From contig JAJVIF010000001.1 in the NCBI GenBank assembly GCA_022072165.1, forward strand, positions 709,353 through 773,352: a stretch of 64,000 nucleotides of DNA, read 5' to 3'. Below are positions 34,715 through 42,954 of this stretch, one piece after another; position 1 is the stretch's first letter; the number at the start of each line of letters is the position of its first letter. Origin of the DNA: a bacterium (GTDB lineage Bacteria; JAJVIF01). Both the position numbers and the translations under genes were made by a program. The notes under the pieces were generated by a model. That model was not told where the DNA came from. It ran no database searches and worked only from the letters and a program-made list of their open reading frames with translations.

Positions 34715-35770
34715 TTGCCAAGATCTACTTTGGCGGTCCACGATTGGTCTGATCTTCAGGCTGACTACCAGGGGGGCTCGCTACTGATCGGTAACGGCTT
34801 CAGCACCAACATCTGGGAGCCCTTCTCATACGCATCTCTGCTGCAACGTGCTCTGGACTCGCGCACTTCATGGGGTGCTGACGCACTCACGGCCGTGGCG
34901 GAGAAACTGTTTAGTGATCTCTCTACTAATAATTTCGAGGAGGTTATGGGACTGCTCGAAGGGGCAATTCTTGTACTGGCCGCACAATCGAAACCTCTGG
35001 ATCAAGAACAAGAAATCCTGGCCAATGTCAGAACCTGCCTGGTTAAAGCAGTACAGGAAATCCACGTAAGCCATTCGGCGGTAGCGGGGCAGCTCCATGG
35101 AGTCTCCGAGGAGTTTCGAAACTATTCATGGGTCTTTACCACAAATTACGACTTGCTCCCCTACTGGGCGCTCATGAGCCGAGCCGGAAAAAACAACTCC
35201 GTGGCTGGCTTTGACGATTTCTTCCGCAATGGCGAGTTCAGCCGTTATGACTATTACCGAGGGACTGACTGGACAAAGATCTGCTACTTGCATGGAGCTT
35301 TGCATTTATCGCAGTCGGGCAGTAGGACGTCTAAGCTATCCCGAGAACAATTTTCAGATACTTTTTCAGCCGATTCTATTCTGGAGGTATGGGCCGCGAA
35401 GGTTGGAGACGGCACACATAGACCTTTATATGTTGCTGAGGGAACTGCCGCAAAGAAAGAGTCTGCGGTCGCAAACTCGGAGTATCTTCTGCTCATGCGA
35501 GAGGCATTTAGGGCTCTGGGGAGACCGAAGGAGACTTATCTCACCGTAATTGGCCATTCGCTCGGCGGCAGCGATCGGCACCTGCTCGACGCCATGCGTG
35601 GGTGGGACAAGCCCAAGATTGCAGTCTCTGTTAGGCTCCCTCCAGGTGACGACGCTAGTTCGAGGGCTTCGCTCTTGCAGGAGCTTCAACAAGCCGACAT
35701 CACATTCTTCTCCGCGGAAACGCACCCATTGCTCGCACCCAGCCTCCGAGTCACAGGGACCCCACCATGA
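34715..35770 (+). CDS. DUF4917-family, SIR2-like protein of the defence operon
   Basis: 351 residues from a TTG start 6 bases after GAGGAGG. DUF4917 features are visible: LLIGNGFSTNIWEPFSYASLL, FTTNYDLLPYW, LHGALHL, PLYVAEGTAAKKE and IGHSLGGSDRHLLDA. The FTTNYD and GNG elements resemble SIR2-type NAD-binding proteins, so an NAD-related effector role is possible, but no activity is established for DUF4917. Base composition and codon use are plainly less GC-rich than the genes on both sides, which suggests a separately acquired cassette. It ends in an ATGA overlap with the methylase gene, so it is co-translated with the operon. An open frame beginning at 34586 inside the helicase gene is rejected. 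Confidence 0.78.
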   Translation: MPRSTLAVHDWSDLQADYQGGSLLIGNGFSTNIWEPFSYASLLQRALDSRTSWGADALTAVAEKLFSDLSTNNFEEVMGLLEGAILVLAAQSKPLDQEQEILANVRTCLVKAVQEIHVSHSAVAGQLHGVSEEFRNYSWVFTTNYDLLPYWALMSRAGKNNSVAGFDDFFRNGEFSRYDYYRGTDWTKICYLHGALHLSQSGSRTSKLSREQFSDTFSADSILEVWAAKVGDGTHRPLYVAEGTAAKKESAVANSEYLLLMREAFRALGRPKETYLTVIGHSLGGSDRHLLDAMRGWDKPKIAVSVRLPPGDDASSRASLLQELQQADITFFSAETHPLLAPSLRVTGTPP

Positions 35771-38748
35771 ACCCCGCTCCCCCCTACAAGACCAAGCTGA
35801 TCGAGGTCGCCCTGCCGCTGGAGGACATCAACCGCGAATCCGCGCGGGAGAAGTCCATCCGGCACGGACATCCCTCGACCCTGCATCTATGGTGGTCCCG
35901 CAAACCGCTGGCGACCTGTCGCGCGGTCATCTGGGCCTCCCTGGTGGATGACCCCTCCACGGTCGGCTATCGCGATCTTGCGGGGCAGTTGTGCGACACC
36001 GTGGAGAAGCAGACGGTCGAGCGCGAGCGTCTCTTTGACATCCTGCGGCGGCTGGTGATCTGGACCAACTCCAACGACCCCCGGGTGCTGGCTGAGGCTC
36101 GGGCGGAGATCATGCGGGGCACCGACAACAATCCGCCGCCGGTCTACGATCCCTTTTGTGGGGGCGGCTCGATCCCCCTGGAAGCCCAGCGCCTGGGCTT
36201 ACAGGCGCATGGCTCGGACCTCAATCCGGTCGCGGTGCTGATTACCAAGGCGCTCATCGAAATCCCCCCCAAATGGGCAGGCCAACCCCCGGTGAACCCC
36301 GAGGACCGCGAGAGCCGACTTGGGGGGACAGTCCGAGAAAAGGCCCCCCTACCCCCCGGCGGGGGAACACCCCAGTCTTCGTCCGCATCTGTGACAGCGG
36401 CAACAACATCGCTAGTTCCCCCTCCGGGGGGTAGGGGGGCCTCCGCCTCTGCTAAAGGGGGGGGAATGACTGCCTGGCCCGGAGCCAAGGGGCTCGCGGC
36501 GGATGTGCGTTACTACGGCCAGTGGATGCGGACCGAGGCCGAGAAACGCATCGGCCATCTCTACCCGACGGTCACGCTCCCTAAGAAACAGGGGGGCGGC
36601 GAGGCCACAGTCATCGCGTGGCTCTACTGCCGGACTGTCATGTGCCCCAATCCGGCGTGTCAGGCGCAGATGCCACTGGCCAGCAAGTTCTGGCTCTCGA
36701 CGAAGAAGGGCAGGGAAACATGGGTCGAGCCGGTGGTCGAGCCGGGGGCCCCGCCGACGATCCGGTTTGAGGTGAAGACGGGCAAGGGGAAAGCCCCGGA
36801 GGGAAATGTTAATCGTCGCGGAGCAACATGTATAGCTTGCGGCACGACGATGCCACTTGAGGCAATTCGACAGGCTGGAAGAGAAGGCAATCTGGGCTCT
36901 CAGATGATGGCGATCGTGGCAGCGGGCCACCGCCAGAGAATCTATGTAAATCCTAGCAACGAGCAGGCTCAAGTTGCGGCATCAGCCAAACCGAGATGGA
37001 AGCCGGAGGAATTACTGGCAGAAAATCCGCGTTACATGGCTCCTCCTCTGTATGGGATGTCCAGATTCTCTGATCTCTTCACTTCCCGGCAGCTCGTCGC
37101 CCTCACGACCTTCTCCGACCTCATCAGCGAGGCGCGCGCGCAGATCGAGCAGGACGCCCTCGCGGCGGGGCTGGCCGACGACGGGATCGGGCTCGAGGCG
37201 GGGGGCATCGGTGCCAGGGCGTACGCGGAGGCGGTAAGTGTGTACTTGGGGTTTGCGGCAAACAAGTGCGCCGACTACTGGACTTGTCTTTCAACTTGGA
37301 TGCCTCGCGGAACTGTTCGCAACTGCTTTAGCCTTCAAGCAATAAAAATGGCTTGGGACTTTGCAGAGGCTAACCCTATTTCCGATTTCCATTGTGCGTG
37401 GCATGAAACCTTTGAGTGGGTAGCTAAGTGCATCGATCAAGTGCCGGGGGGTCCTGCGGGCGCTGTGAAGCAGAACACAGCTCAACTCGGAATGACTCAG
37501 GGCAACATCTGCATTTCGACCGACCCTCCCTACTATGACAACATCGGGTATGCCGATTTGGCTGACTTTTTCTACGTCTGGCATCGTCGCAATCTCGGAG
37601 AAATAATGCCTGAGATGTTCTCGACGTTGCTCGTGCCGAAGACACCGGAACTGGTCGCAACTCCTTACCGATTTCGTGGCAGCAAGGCGAAAGCACAAGC
37701 CTTCTTCGAGAAAGGGCTGGGGGAAGCATTTTCTGCAATGCGGAAAAGCCAACACCCTGATCTTCCGCTGACGGTGTATTACGCATTCAAGCAAGCAGAA
37801 ACTGAGGAAGAAGGGGCCTCGGAGAAGCGAGTCACCAAGAAAGCTATGAGCACTGCCTCCACGGGATGGGAAACGATGCTTTCGGGATTGATCGCAGCTG
37901 GGTTCCAAACAACTGGCACATGGCCTATGAAAAGTGAGCGAACGGCGCGCACTGTTGCGATCGGCACCAACGCCCTTGCATCTTCCATTGTCCTCGTCTG
38001 CCGACCGCGTCCCGACGATGCGCCCTTAGCAACCAAACGCGAGTTTGTCGCCGCACTCCACGCGGAACTCCCTGAAGCGATCCGGCTCATGCAATCAGGC
38101 AACATCGCCCCGGTCGACCTCGCCCAGGCCTCCATCGGCCCCGGGATGGCGGTCTTCTCCCGCTACAGCAAGGTGCTCGAGGCCGATGGCACCGCCATGC
38201 CGGTCCGCACCGCTCTCCAGCTCATCAACCAGACCCTCGATGAGGTCCTTCACGCCGAGGACAACGACTACGACAACGACACCCGCTGGGCCATCACCTG
38301 GTTCGAGGAGCACGGGTTCGGCGAGGGCAAGTCGGGCACCGCCGAGACCCTGGCCTCGGCCAAAAACATCTCGGTCAAGGGACTGGAAACCGCCGGGATC
38401 CTGATCGCGAGCAAGGGGATCGTGCACCTGAAACGCCCCGAGGAACTGGAGGCGTCCTGGGATCCCCAGACCGATGCGCGCCTGACAGTCTGGGAGACCA
38501 CCCACCAGCTCATACGCGCCCTGGAGTCGAGTGAGCAGGCGGCAGCGGCGTTGCTCAGGCGGATCGGCACCGGCTACGCTGCCTCGGCCAAGCAGCTCGC
38601 CTACCGGCTCTATGCTATCTGTGAGCGGAAAAAGTGGGCTAAAGATGGCGGGGGGTACAACCTCCTGATTGTCGCGTGGCCGGAGCTGGAGAAACTCAGC
38701 CGCCAGCAGGCCACCGATGAGCAGGCGGTCCAGCAGGAGATGTTCTAA
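35767..38748 (+). CDS. DUF1156 DNA methylase (COG1743-type, N6-adenine/N4-cytosine class)
   Basis: 993 residues. The N-terminal DUF1156 stretch (KTKLIEVALPLEDINRESAREKS, HPSTLHLWWSRKPLATCRAVI) is followed by the SAM motif DPFCGGG (128-134) and the catalytic motif DPPY (586-589, in STDPPYYDNIGYADLADFFYVW). Between them are CPNPAC and CIAC pairs of a zinc ribbon. The layout is that of large amino-methyltransferases that mark self DNA in defence loci. A palindromic insertion (36341-36442) adds about 35 Pro/Gly/Ser/Ala residues after the SAM motif without breaking the frame. Two central segments (about 36810-37080 and 37300-38030) are clearly less GC-rich than the rest, pointing to recombination. 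Confidence 0.88.
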   Translation: MNPAPPYKTKLIEVALPLEDINRESAREKSIRHGHPSTLHLWWSRKPLATCRAVIWASLVDDPSTVGYRDLAGQLCDTVEKQTVERERLFDILRRLVIWTNSNDPRVLAEARAEIMRGTDNNPPPVYDPFCGGGSIPLEAQRLGLQAHGSDLNPVAVLITKALIEIPPKWAGQPPVNPEDRESRLGGTVREKAPLPPGGGTPQSSSASVTAATTSLVPPPGGRGASASAKGGGMTAWPGAKGLAADVRYYGQWMRTEAEKRIGHLYPTVTLPKKQGGGEATVIAWLYCRTVMCPNPACQAQMPLASKFWLSTKKGRETWVEPVVEPGAPPTIRFEVKTGKGKAPEGNVNRRGATCIACGTTMPLEAIRQAGREGNLGSQMMAIVAAGHRQRIYVNPSNEQAQVAASAKPRWKPEELLAENPRYMAPPLYGMSRFSDLFTSRQLVALTTFSDLISEARAQIEQDALAAGLADDGIGLEAGGIGARAYAEAVSVYLGFAANKCADYWTCLSTWMPRGTVRNCFSLQAIKMAWDFAEANPISDFHCAWHETFEWVAKCIDQVPGGPAGAVKQNTAQLGMTQGNICISTDPPYYDNIGYADLADFFYVWHRRNLGEIMPEMFSTLLVPKTPELVATPYRFRGSKAKAQAFFEKGLGEAFSAMRKSQHPDLPLTVYYAFKQAETEEEGASEKRVTKKAMSTASTGWETMLSGLIAAGFQTTGTWPMKSERTARTVAIGTNALASSIVLVCRPRPDDAPLATKREFVAALHAELPEAIRLMQSGNIAPVDLAQASIGPGMAVFSRYSKVLEADGTAMPVRTALQLINQTLDEVLHAEDNDYDNDTRWAITWFEEHGFGEGKSGTAETLASAKNISVKGLETAGILIASKGIVHLKRPEELEASWDPQTDARLTVWETTHQLIRALESSEQAAAALLRRIGTGYAASAKQLAYRLYAICERKKWAKDGGGYNLLIVAWPELEKLSRQQATDEQAVQQEMF
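36341..36442. repeat. In-frame palindromic MITE-like insertion in the methylase gene
   Basis: Two 28-bp arms (36341-36368 and 36415-36442) are inverted copies with 27 of 28 positions matching, separated by 46 bp. Each arm begins or ends with AGGCC/GGCCT and contains runs of C or G. The host frame passes through and gives a PPGGG...PPPGGRG peptide. This fits small palindromic elements that insert inside genes without stopping translation. Confidence 0.8.
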
Positions 38749-38798
38749 CTCAGAATTCCCCCCGGAGAACTCCCCTAACCCCGGAGAACTCCCCCCAG

Positions 38799-38988
38799 CC
38801 CCCTCTTTTCCCAAGCGAAAAGAGGGGGAGCCAGAGAGCCAGAGCGATCCCTCTGGCCCCCCCTTTTTTTCCTTCTGAGGAAAAAGAGGGGGCCGGGGGG
38901 AGTTCACGGATCCAGCGCGGTAAGCCAGAACTACCAGGTCACTCCTCTGGCCCCCCCTCTCCAATCCTTCTGAGGATTGGAGAGGGGG
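38799..38988. repeat. Three tandem C/G-rich palindromes between the methylase and ATPase genes
   Basis: Palindrome 1 is at 38799-38828 (12-bp arms, loop CCAAGC). Palindrome 2 is at 38855-38894 (imperfect, loop TTCTGA). Palindrome 3 is at 38953-38988 (perfect 15-bp arms, loop TTCTGA). All share the CCCCCTCT / AGAGGGGG ends, and CTCTGGCC precedes copies 2 and 3, so they are copies of one element family. GGAGAACTCCCC is also repeated at 38764 and 38783. They fill most of the 281-bp gap and could fold into strong RNA hairpins that set apart expression of the downstream ATPase. Confidence 0.8.
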
Positions 38989-39029
38989 CTGGGGGGTGAG
39001 GAACGGTTCACAGCAAGGAGATCGAACGC

Positions 39030-42000
39030 ATGTCGCTCAGCAATCGGGATCGGGTGGGGCAGGTCATGGATCTGCTCAAGGCAGGCGTAGAGCCCTATGT
39101 GCGCCGTCGGCTGGATGCGGAGCTGGGCGCGAACTGGGCCGCGGGGTACGCGGGTGCCACCGCCGCCCCGCGTCCGCTAGTGGCGGCAGGACGTCGGCCC
39201 ACCGGCGCCGAGGCGGTCGCGGCCGGACGAGCCCGGGAGGCCCTGGACATCCTCGCCCTCCTGAAAGCCATGCGCGACAACTGGAACGCGAGCTTCGCCC
39301 CGGAGCTCGGGCAGATCCTCCGCTCGGTCTGCCATGAACTCATCGAATGGCGTCATCAATGGGCACACCAAAGCGATTTTTCCACAGAGGACACGCTCCG
39401 TGTGATGGATAACGCCAAACGTCTGCTGGAGGCGATCTCGGCAGGGGACCAGTCGATGGCGATCGAGCAGCAGCGCCGCGAGCTGCTGTCGCTCCAGGTG
39501 AAAGAACAGGGGCGGGCGGAATTTCGCAAGGTCCAGATGGATCTGATCGCGACCGAGTCGGTGCCGGACAAACTGGAGGGATGGCGTCAGGTCATCACCC
39601 CGCGGCAGGATGTGCGGGAGGGGTCGTTTGAGCTCGCGGGGTATGCCGCCGATTTGTGGGAGGTCTATAAGGGCGCGGCGACGAAGGAATATGGGGATCC
39701 GATCGAATTTTTCGCGCGTACGTATCTCACCAACGGCCTGCGGGAACTGCTGGTCCAGGCGGTGAAACGCCTGACCAAACAGGGCGGGGCGCCAGTCATC
39801 CAGTTGCAGACCAATTTCGGCGGGGGGAAGACGCACTCGATGCTGGCCCTGTGGCACCTCACGAGCGGGGTCGATGCCGCCAGACTGCCGGGGGTCGAGA
39901 CGGCCCTCCTGGAGCCGCTGGGGCAGAAGGCATTCCCGACCGTGCGTCGTGCTGTCTTCGTGGGCACCAAGCGGGGTCCGGCGGAGATCGTGACGCCGGA
40001 AAAGGGGGTCGAGATTCACACCTTGTGGGGGGAACTCGCGTATCAGCTGCTGGGCAAGAAGGGCTATGGGCTGGTGGCGGAATCGGACAAAGCGGGGGTG
40101 AATCCGGGGGGAGGCCTGAAGGCGCTCCTGGAGCAGGCGGCGCCCTGTCTGATCATGATCGATGAGTGGGTGGCCTATGCACGGCAACTCGCGGATGAGC
40201 CCGGGCTGCCGGCGGGAACCCTCGGGGCACAGCTCACCTTCGCGCAATCGCTCACCGAGGCGGCGAGCAATACGCCCGGCGTGCTGTTGGTGGTGTCGGT
40301 GCCGGAGTCGGATATGGAGGTGGGCGGTCCGGCGGGAGCGAATGTGCTGGAGAAATTGCGGCATCACATTGGACGAGTGGAGACCAGCTGGCGACCGGCG
40401 GATCGGGCGGAGAGCTTCGAGATCGTGCGGCGGCGCCTGTTCGAGGATCTGCCCTCGGAACAGGTCCGCAAGCGCGATGCGGTCTGCATGGCGTTCTCCG
40501 AGTCGTACCGCAAGCAGGTGGGGGATTTCCCCGCCAACTGCCGGGACAAGGCATACGAGGATGAACTGAAACTGGCATATCCAATCCATCCGGAGGTCTT
40601 CACGCGGCTGTATGAGGACTGGTCGACGGGGATCGAGAAGTTCCAGCGGACTCGCGGTGTGTTGCGGCTCATGGCGATTGTCGTGCATCACCTGTGGGAG
40701 GGTGGCGACAGTCACCTGATGATCATGCCCGGGACCATCCCGATGGACATCGATGCGGTGCAGAACGAGCTCACTCGCTACCTGGAAGAAAACTGGCGCC
40801 CGGTCATCGACCAGGAAATCGCGGGACCCGGATCGCGGGCGCAGCAACTGGATCTTTCCCATCCGCAATTCGCGAAGGTCGGTGCGGCGCGGAAAATCGC
40901 GCGGACGGTGTTCCTCGGTTCGGCACCGTTGCAGAAAACCGCGAATCGGGGCATCGAGGACCTGCGCATCAAACTGGGATCCGTCCAGCCGGGAGAGAAT
41001 CCGGCAACTTATGGCGACGCGTTGCGTCGGCTCAGCGACGCGGGGGTGTATCTCTATTCCAGCGCGAACAAGTACTGGTATGGGCTCCAGGCGACGATCA
41101 ACCGCCTGGCGGTCGAGCGGGCGGAGCGGTATGGGCGCGATGAGGAGGCGATCAGCCAGGAGTTGTCCAATCGGGTGAAGCTCCTGTTCAAAAATCGGGG
41201 GAAGTGGCCAAAGATTTCGGTCTGTCCGCGGGATCCGAGCGAGGTTGGAGACGATGCGGAGGCGCGGCTGGTCGTGCTGAGTCCGGAGGAGTGGTACGAC
41301 CCGAAACAGGCGGAGCAGTCGCCGGCGCTGGCCTCGGCGAAGAAGATTCTGGAGGAGCGGGCCGGCGGTCCGCGTCGGCATAAAAACGTGCTGTTTTTCC
41401 AGGTGCCCCTCAAAGCGCACCTGGAGAAGCTGAACGAAAAGGCCGCGACGTATCTCGCGTGGCACTCCATCGATGGCGACATCGCCTCAGGGAATCTGGA
41501 GGTCGATGGCCAGCAGAAAAAGCAGGCGAAGGACAAACTGCACGAAGCCGACGCCACCCTGCTGGCCTCGCTGCCGGAACTCTACGCCCACGTGCTGTAT
41601 CCCTCGATGAAGAAGGAGCCGGGCTCACCGGTCGTTTGGGAGGGGCAGAAACTGTCGTTGTCCCGCGATGGCGATCCGGCAGTCGAGTCGTTCCGCAAAC
41701 TCGAGCAAGTGAGCGTGTTGATCGACAATCTCGGGGCGACCGTGCTGCGGATGGAAATGGATCGTATCCCCTTGTGGGAGCGCAACCTGGACCATGTCGA
41801 GATCAGGAAACTGGGCGATCTCTTCCCGGTGTATCTCTACCTGCCCAAGCTGAGCACACCTGGCGTCCTCGAGCGGTGCATCGCGACCGGTCTGGAGGGA
41901 CTGCAGATTAATCCGGAGACCTTCGCCTATGCCGAAAGCTATGACGATGAGCGTGGGCGATACGTAGGACTGGTGGAGGGTCGCCTGCCCTACCTCACGC

Positions 42001-42434
42001 TCGATGGTGCGGGCCTGCTGGTGAAGGCTTCGGTGGCGCGTGCGCAGCTCGATGCGGAGCGCGCGGCGGCGGACGCCGCTGCGCGGGCGGCACTGCCGGC
42101 CGGCGAGATGGATATCGGCGTTGGAAAGACGGATGGACCCGTCCCGGCCGGAGATACTCCCCCTCGGCCCACCATGAACGAACCGGTTGCTCCAGCGTTG
42201 CCCACTCGATTTCACGGCTCCGTGCTCCTCGATCCGACACGGGTCGGTCGCGAGGCGGGGAAAATCGCCGATGAGGTGATCACGCACCTGGAGAAGCTCA
42301 TCGGGGCGAAGGTCGAAGTACGGCTGGAAATCCAGGCGACACTGCCCGAGGGATACCCAGAGGATGTCCAGCGGACAGTCTCGGAGAACTCGCGGACGCT
42401 GAAATTCACCGGGTTTGGCTTCGAGAAGTTCTGA
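39030..42434 (+). CDS. Swt1-HEPN/DUF499 AAA ATPase of the defence operon
   Basis: 1134 residues. The N-terminal 140 residues resemble a Swt1-type HEPN domain: RDRVGQVMDLLKAGVEPYVRRRL, then ELIEWRHQWAHQSDFSTEDTLRVMDNAKRLLEAI, with an RX4H motif at Arg108-His113, the signature of HEPN ribonucleases. The DUF499 (COG1483) ATPase follows, with the Walker A variant NFGGGKTHS near residue 265 and Walker B CLIMIDEWVAYARQL near 375. The C-terminal region is a helical domain with a Pro/Thr linker. DUF499 ATPases accompany DUF1156 methylases in defence islands. ATG lies 9 bases after AAGGAG. The HEPN part may make the protein an RNA-cutting effector; this is inference. Confidence 0.86.
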   Translation: MSLSNRDRVGQVMDLLKAGVEPYVRRRLDAELGANWAAGYAGATAAPRPLVAAGRRPTGAEAVAAGRAREALDILALLKAMRDNWNASFAPELGQILRSVCHELIEWRHQWAHQSDFSTEDTLRVMDNAKRLLEAISAGDQSMAIEQQRRELLSLQVKEQGRAEFRKVQMDLIATESVPDKLEGWRQVITPRQDVREGSFELAGYAADLWEVYKGAATKEYGDPIEFFARTYLTNGLRELLVQAVKRLTKQGGAPVIQLQTNFGGGKTHSMLALWHLTSGVDAARLPGVETALLEPLGQKAFPTVRRAVFVGTKRGPAEIVTPEKGVEIHTLWGELAYQLLGKKGYGLVAESDKAGVNPGGGLKALLEQAAPCLIMIDEWVAYARQLADEPGLPAGTLGAQLTFAQSLTEAASNTPGVLLVVSVPESDMEVGGPAGANVLEKLRHHIGRVETSWRPADRAESFEIVRRRLFEDLPSEQVRKRDAVCMAFSESYRKQVGDFPANCRDKAYEDELKLAYPIHPEVFTRLYEDWSTGIEKFQRTRGVLRLMAIVVHHLWEGGDSHLMIMPGTIPMDIDAVQNELTRYLEENWRPVIDQEIAGPGSRAQQLDLSHPQFAKVGAARKIARTVFLGSAPLQKTANRGIEDLRIKLGSVQPGENPATYGDALRRLSDAGVYLYSSANKYWYGLQATINRLAVERAERYGRDEEAISQELSNRVKLLFKNRGKWPKISVCPRDPSEVGDDAEARLVVLSPEEWYDPKQAEQSPALASAKKILEERAGGPRRHKNVLFFQVPLKAHLEKLNEKAATYLAWHSIDGDIASGNLEVDGQQKKQAKDKLHEADATLLASLPELYAHVLYPSMKKEPGSPVVWEGQKLSLSRDGDPAVESFRKLEQVSVLIDNLGATVLRMEMDRIPLWERNLDHVEIRKLGDLFPVYLYLPKLSTPGVLERCIATGLEGLQINPETFAYAESYDDERGRYVGLVEGRLPYLTLDGAGLLVKASVARAQLDAERAAADAAARAALPAGEMDIGVGKTDGPVPAGDTPPRPTMNEPVAPALPTRFHGSVLLDPTRVGREAGKIADEVITHLEKLIGAKVEVRLEIQATLPEGYPEDVQRTVSENSRTLKFTGFGFEKF

Positions 42435-42494
42435 CCATCTAGGACAGCCCGGTCCACCTACGATCGCCCAGAACGCGGAAACTAATCAAACCCC

Positions 42495-42523
42495 TTGACG
42501 ATGTCCAGTGTTCCCTGTACAAT
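42495..42523 (+). promoter_or_regulatory. Promoter of the XRE/ImmA pair
   Basis: TTGACG (42495-42500) and TACAAT (42518-42523) separated by exactly 17 bp, 24 bases before the XRE start codon. It separates the control genes from the defence operon. Confidence 0.75.
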
Positions 42524-42546
42524 GAACGCAGAAGAAAGGGGCGCCT

Positions 42547-42915
42547 ATGACAACTGCACCGAAACTGACCTTGGGAGGCCTGATTCGCAGTCGCCGCATG
42601 GAGAGACGTGTCACGCTCCGCAACTGCGCTGCGCAGGCAGAGATTTCCGCGACCTACCTCTCCATGATCGAGCGCAATGAGCACTCGACCCCGCCAGCCG
42701 AGGATGCGCTCGCCCGGATCGCAACCGTCCTCGAACTGGACCCAGGGGAGCTGCTGGCGCTCGCTGGTCGGATTCCGGAGGATGTCGAGGAAATCCTTAA
42801 GGCAGGTCCTGTAGAGCTCGCGACCTTTCTCCGCACTGCACAGAATCTGTCCCCTGCGCAACTGAAACAACTCACTGAACAAGCAGAAGCCCTGCGCAAA
42901 AAGAAGAAGCCATAG
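42547..42915 (+). CDS. XRE-family helix-turn-helix regulator
   Basis: 122 residues. An N-terminal HTH_3/XRE domain is seen (LGGLIRSRRMERRVTLRNCAAQAEISATYLSMIERNEHSTPPAEDALARIATVLELDPGELL in segments), followed by helices ending in a basic RKKKKP tail. It is paired with an ImmA-type protease 39 bp downstream, the arrangement used by integrative elements in which the protease destroys the repressor to start excision. Its operators probably lie around the promoter at 42495. ATG follows AAAGGGG by 6 bases. Confidence 0.87.
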   Translation: MTTAPKLTLGGLIRSRRMERRVTLRNCAAQAEISATYLSMIERNEHSTPPAEDALARIATVLELDPGELLALAGRIPEDVEEILKAGPVELATFLRTAQNLSPAQLKQLTEQAEALRKKKKP

Positions 42916-42954
42916 CTGATCACCGAGATCCACCCATCCAAGGGGGACAGATAG

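Noticed and set aside
38799-38988. Possible CRISPR array
   Set aside because: There are only three copies, each is itself a long palindrome of variable length, and there are no regular spacers or cas genes.
39177-41465. A 762-codon open frame opposite the DUF499 ATPase gene
   Set aside because: The plus-strand protein has Walker motifs and a HEPN domain; the antisense translation is Arg/Leu/Pro-rich and without motifs.
31038-42434. Classification as a complete class 1 DISARM or a BREX system
   Set aside because: drmA, drmB, drmC, brxL, pglZ and brxC/pglY homologues are not seen; only the SNF2 helicase is clearly DrmD-like and the methylase and ATPase belong to DUF1156/DUF499.
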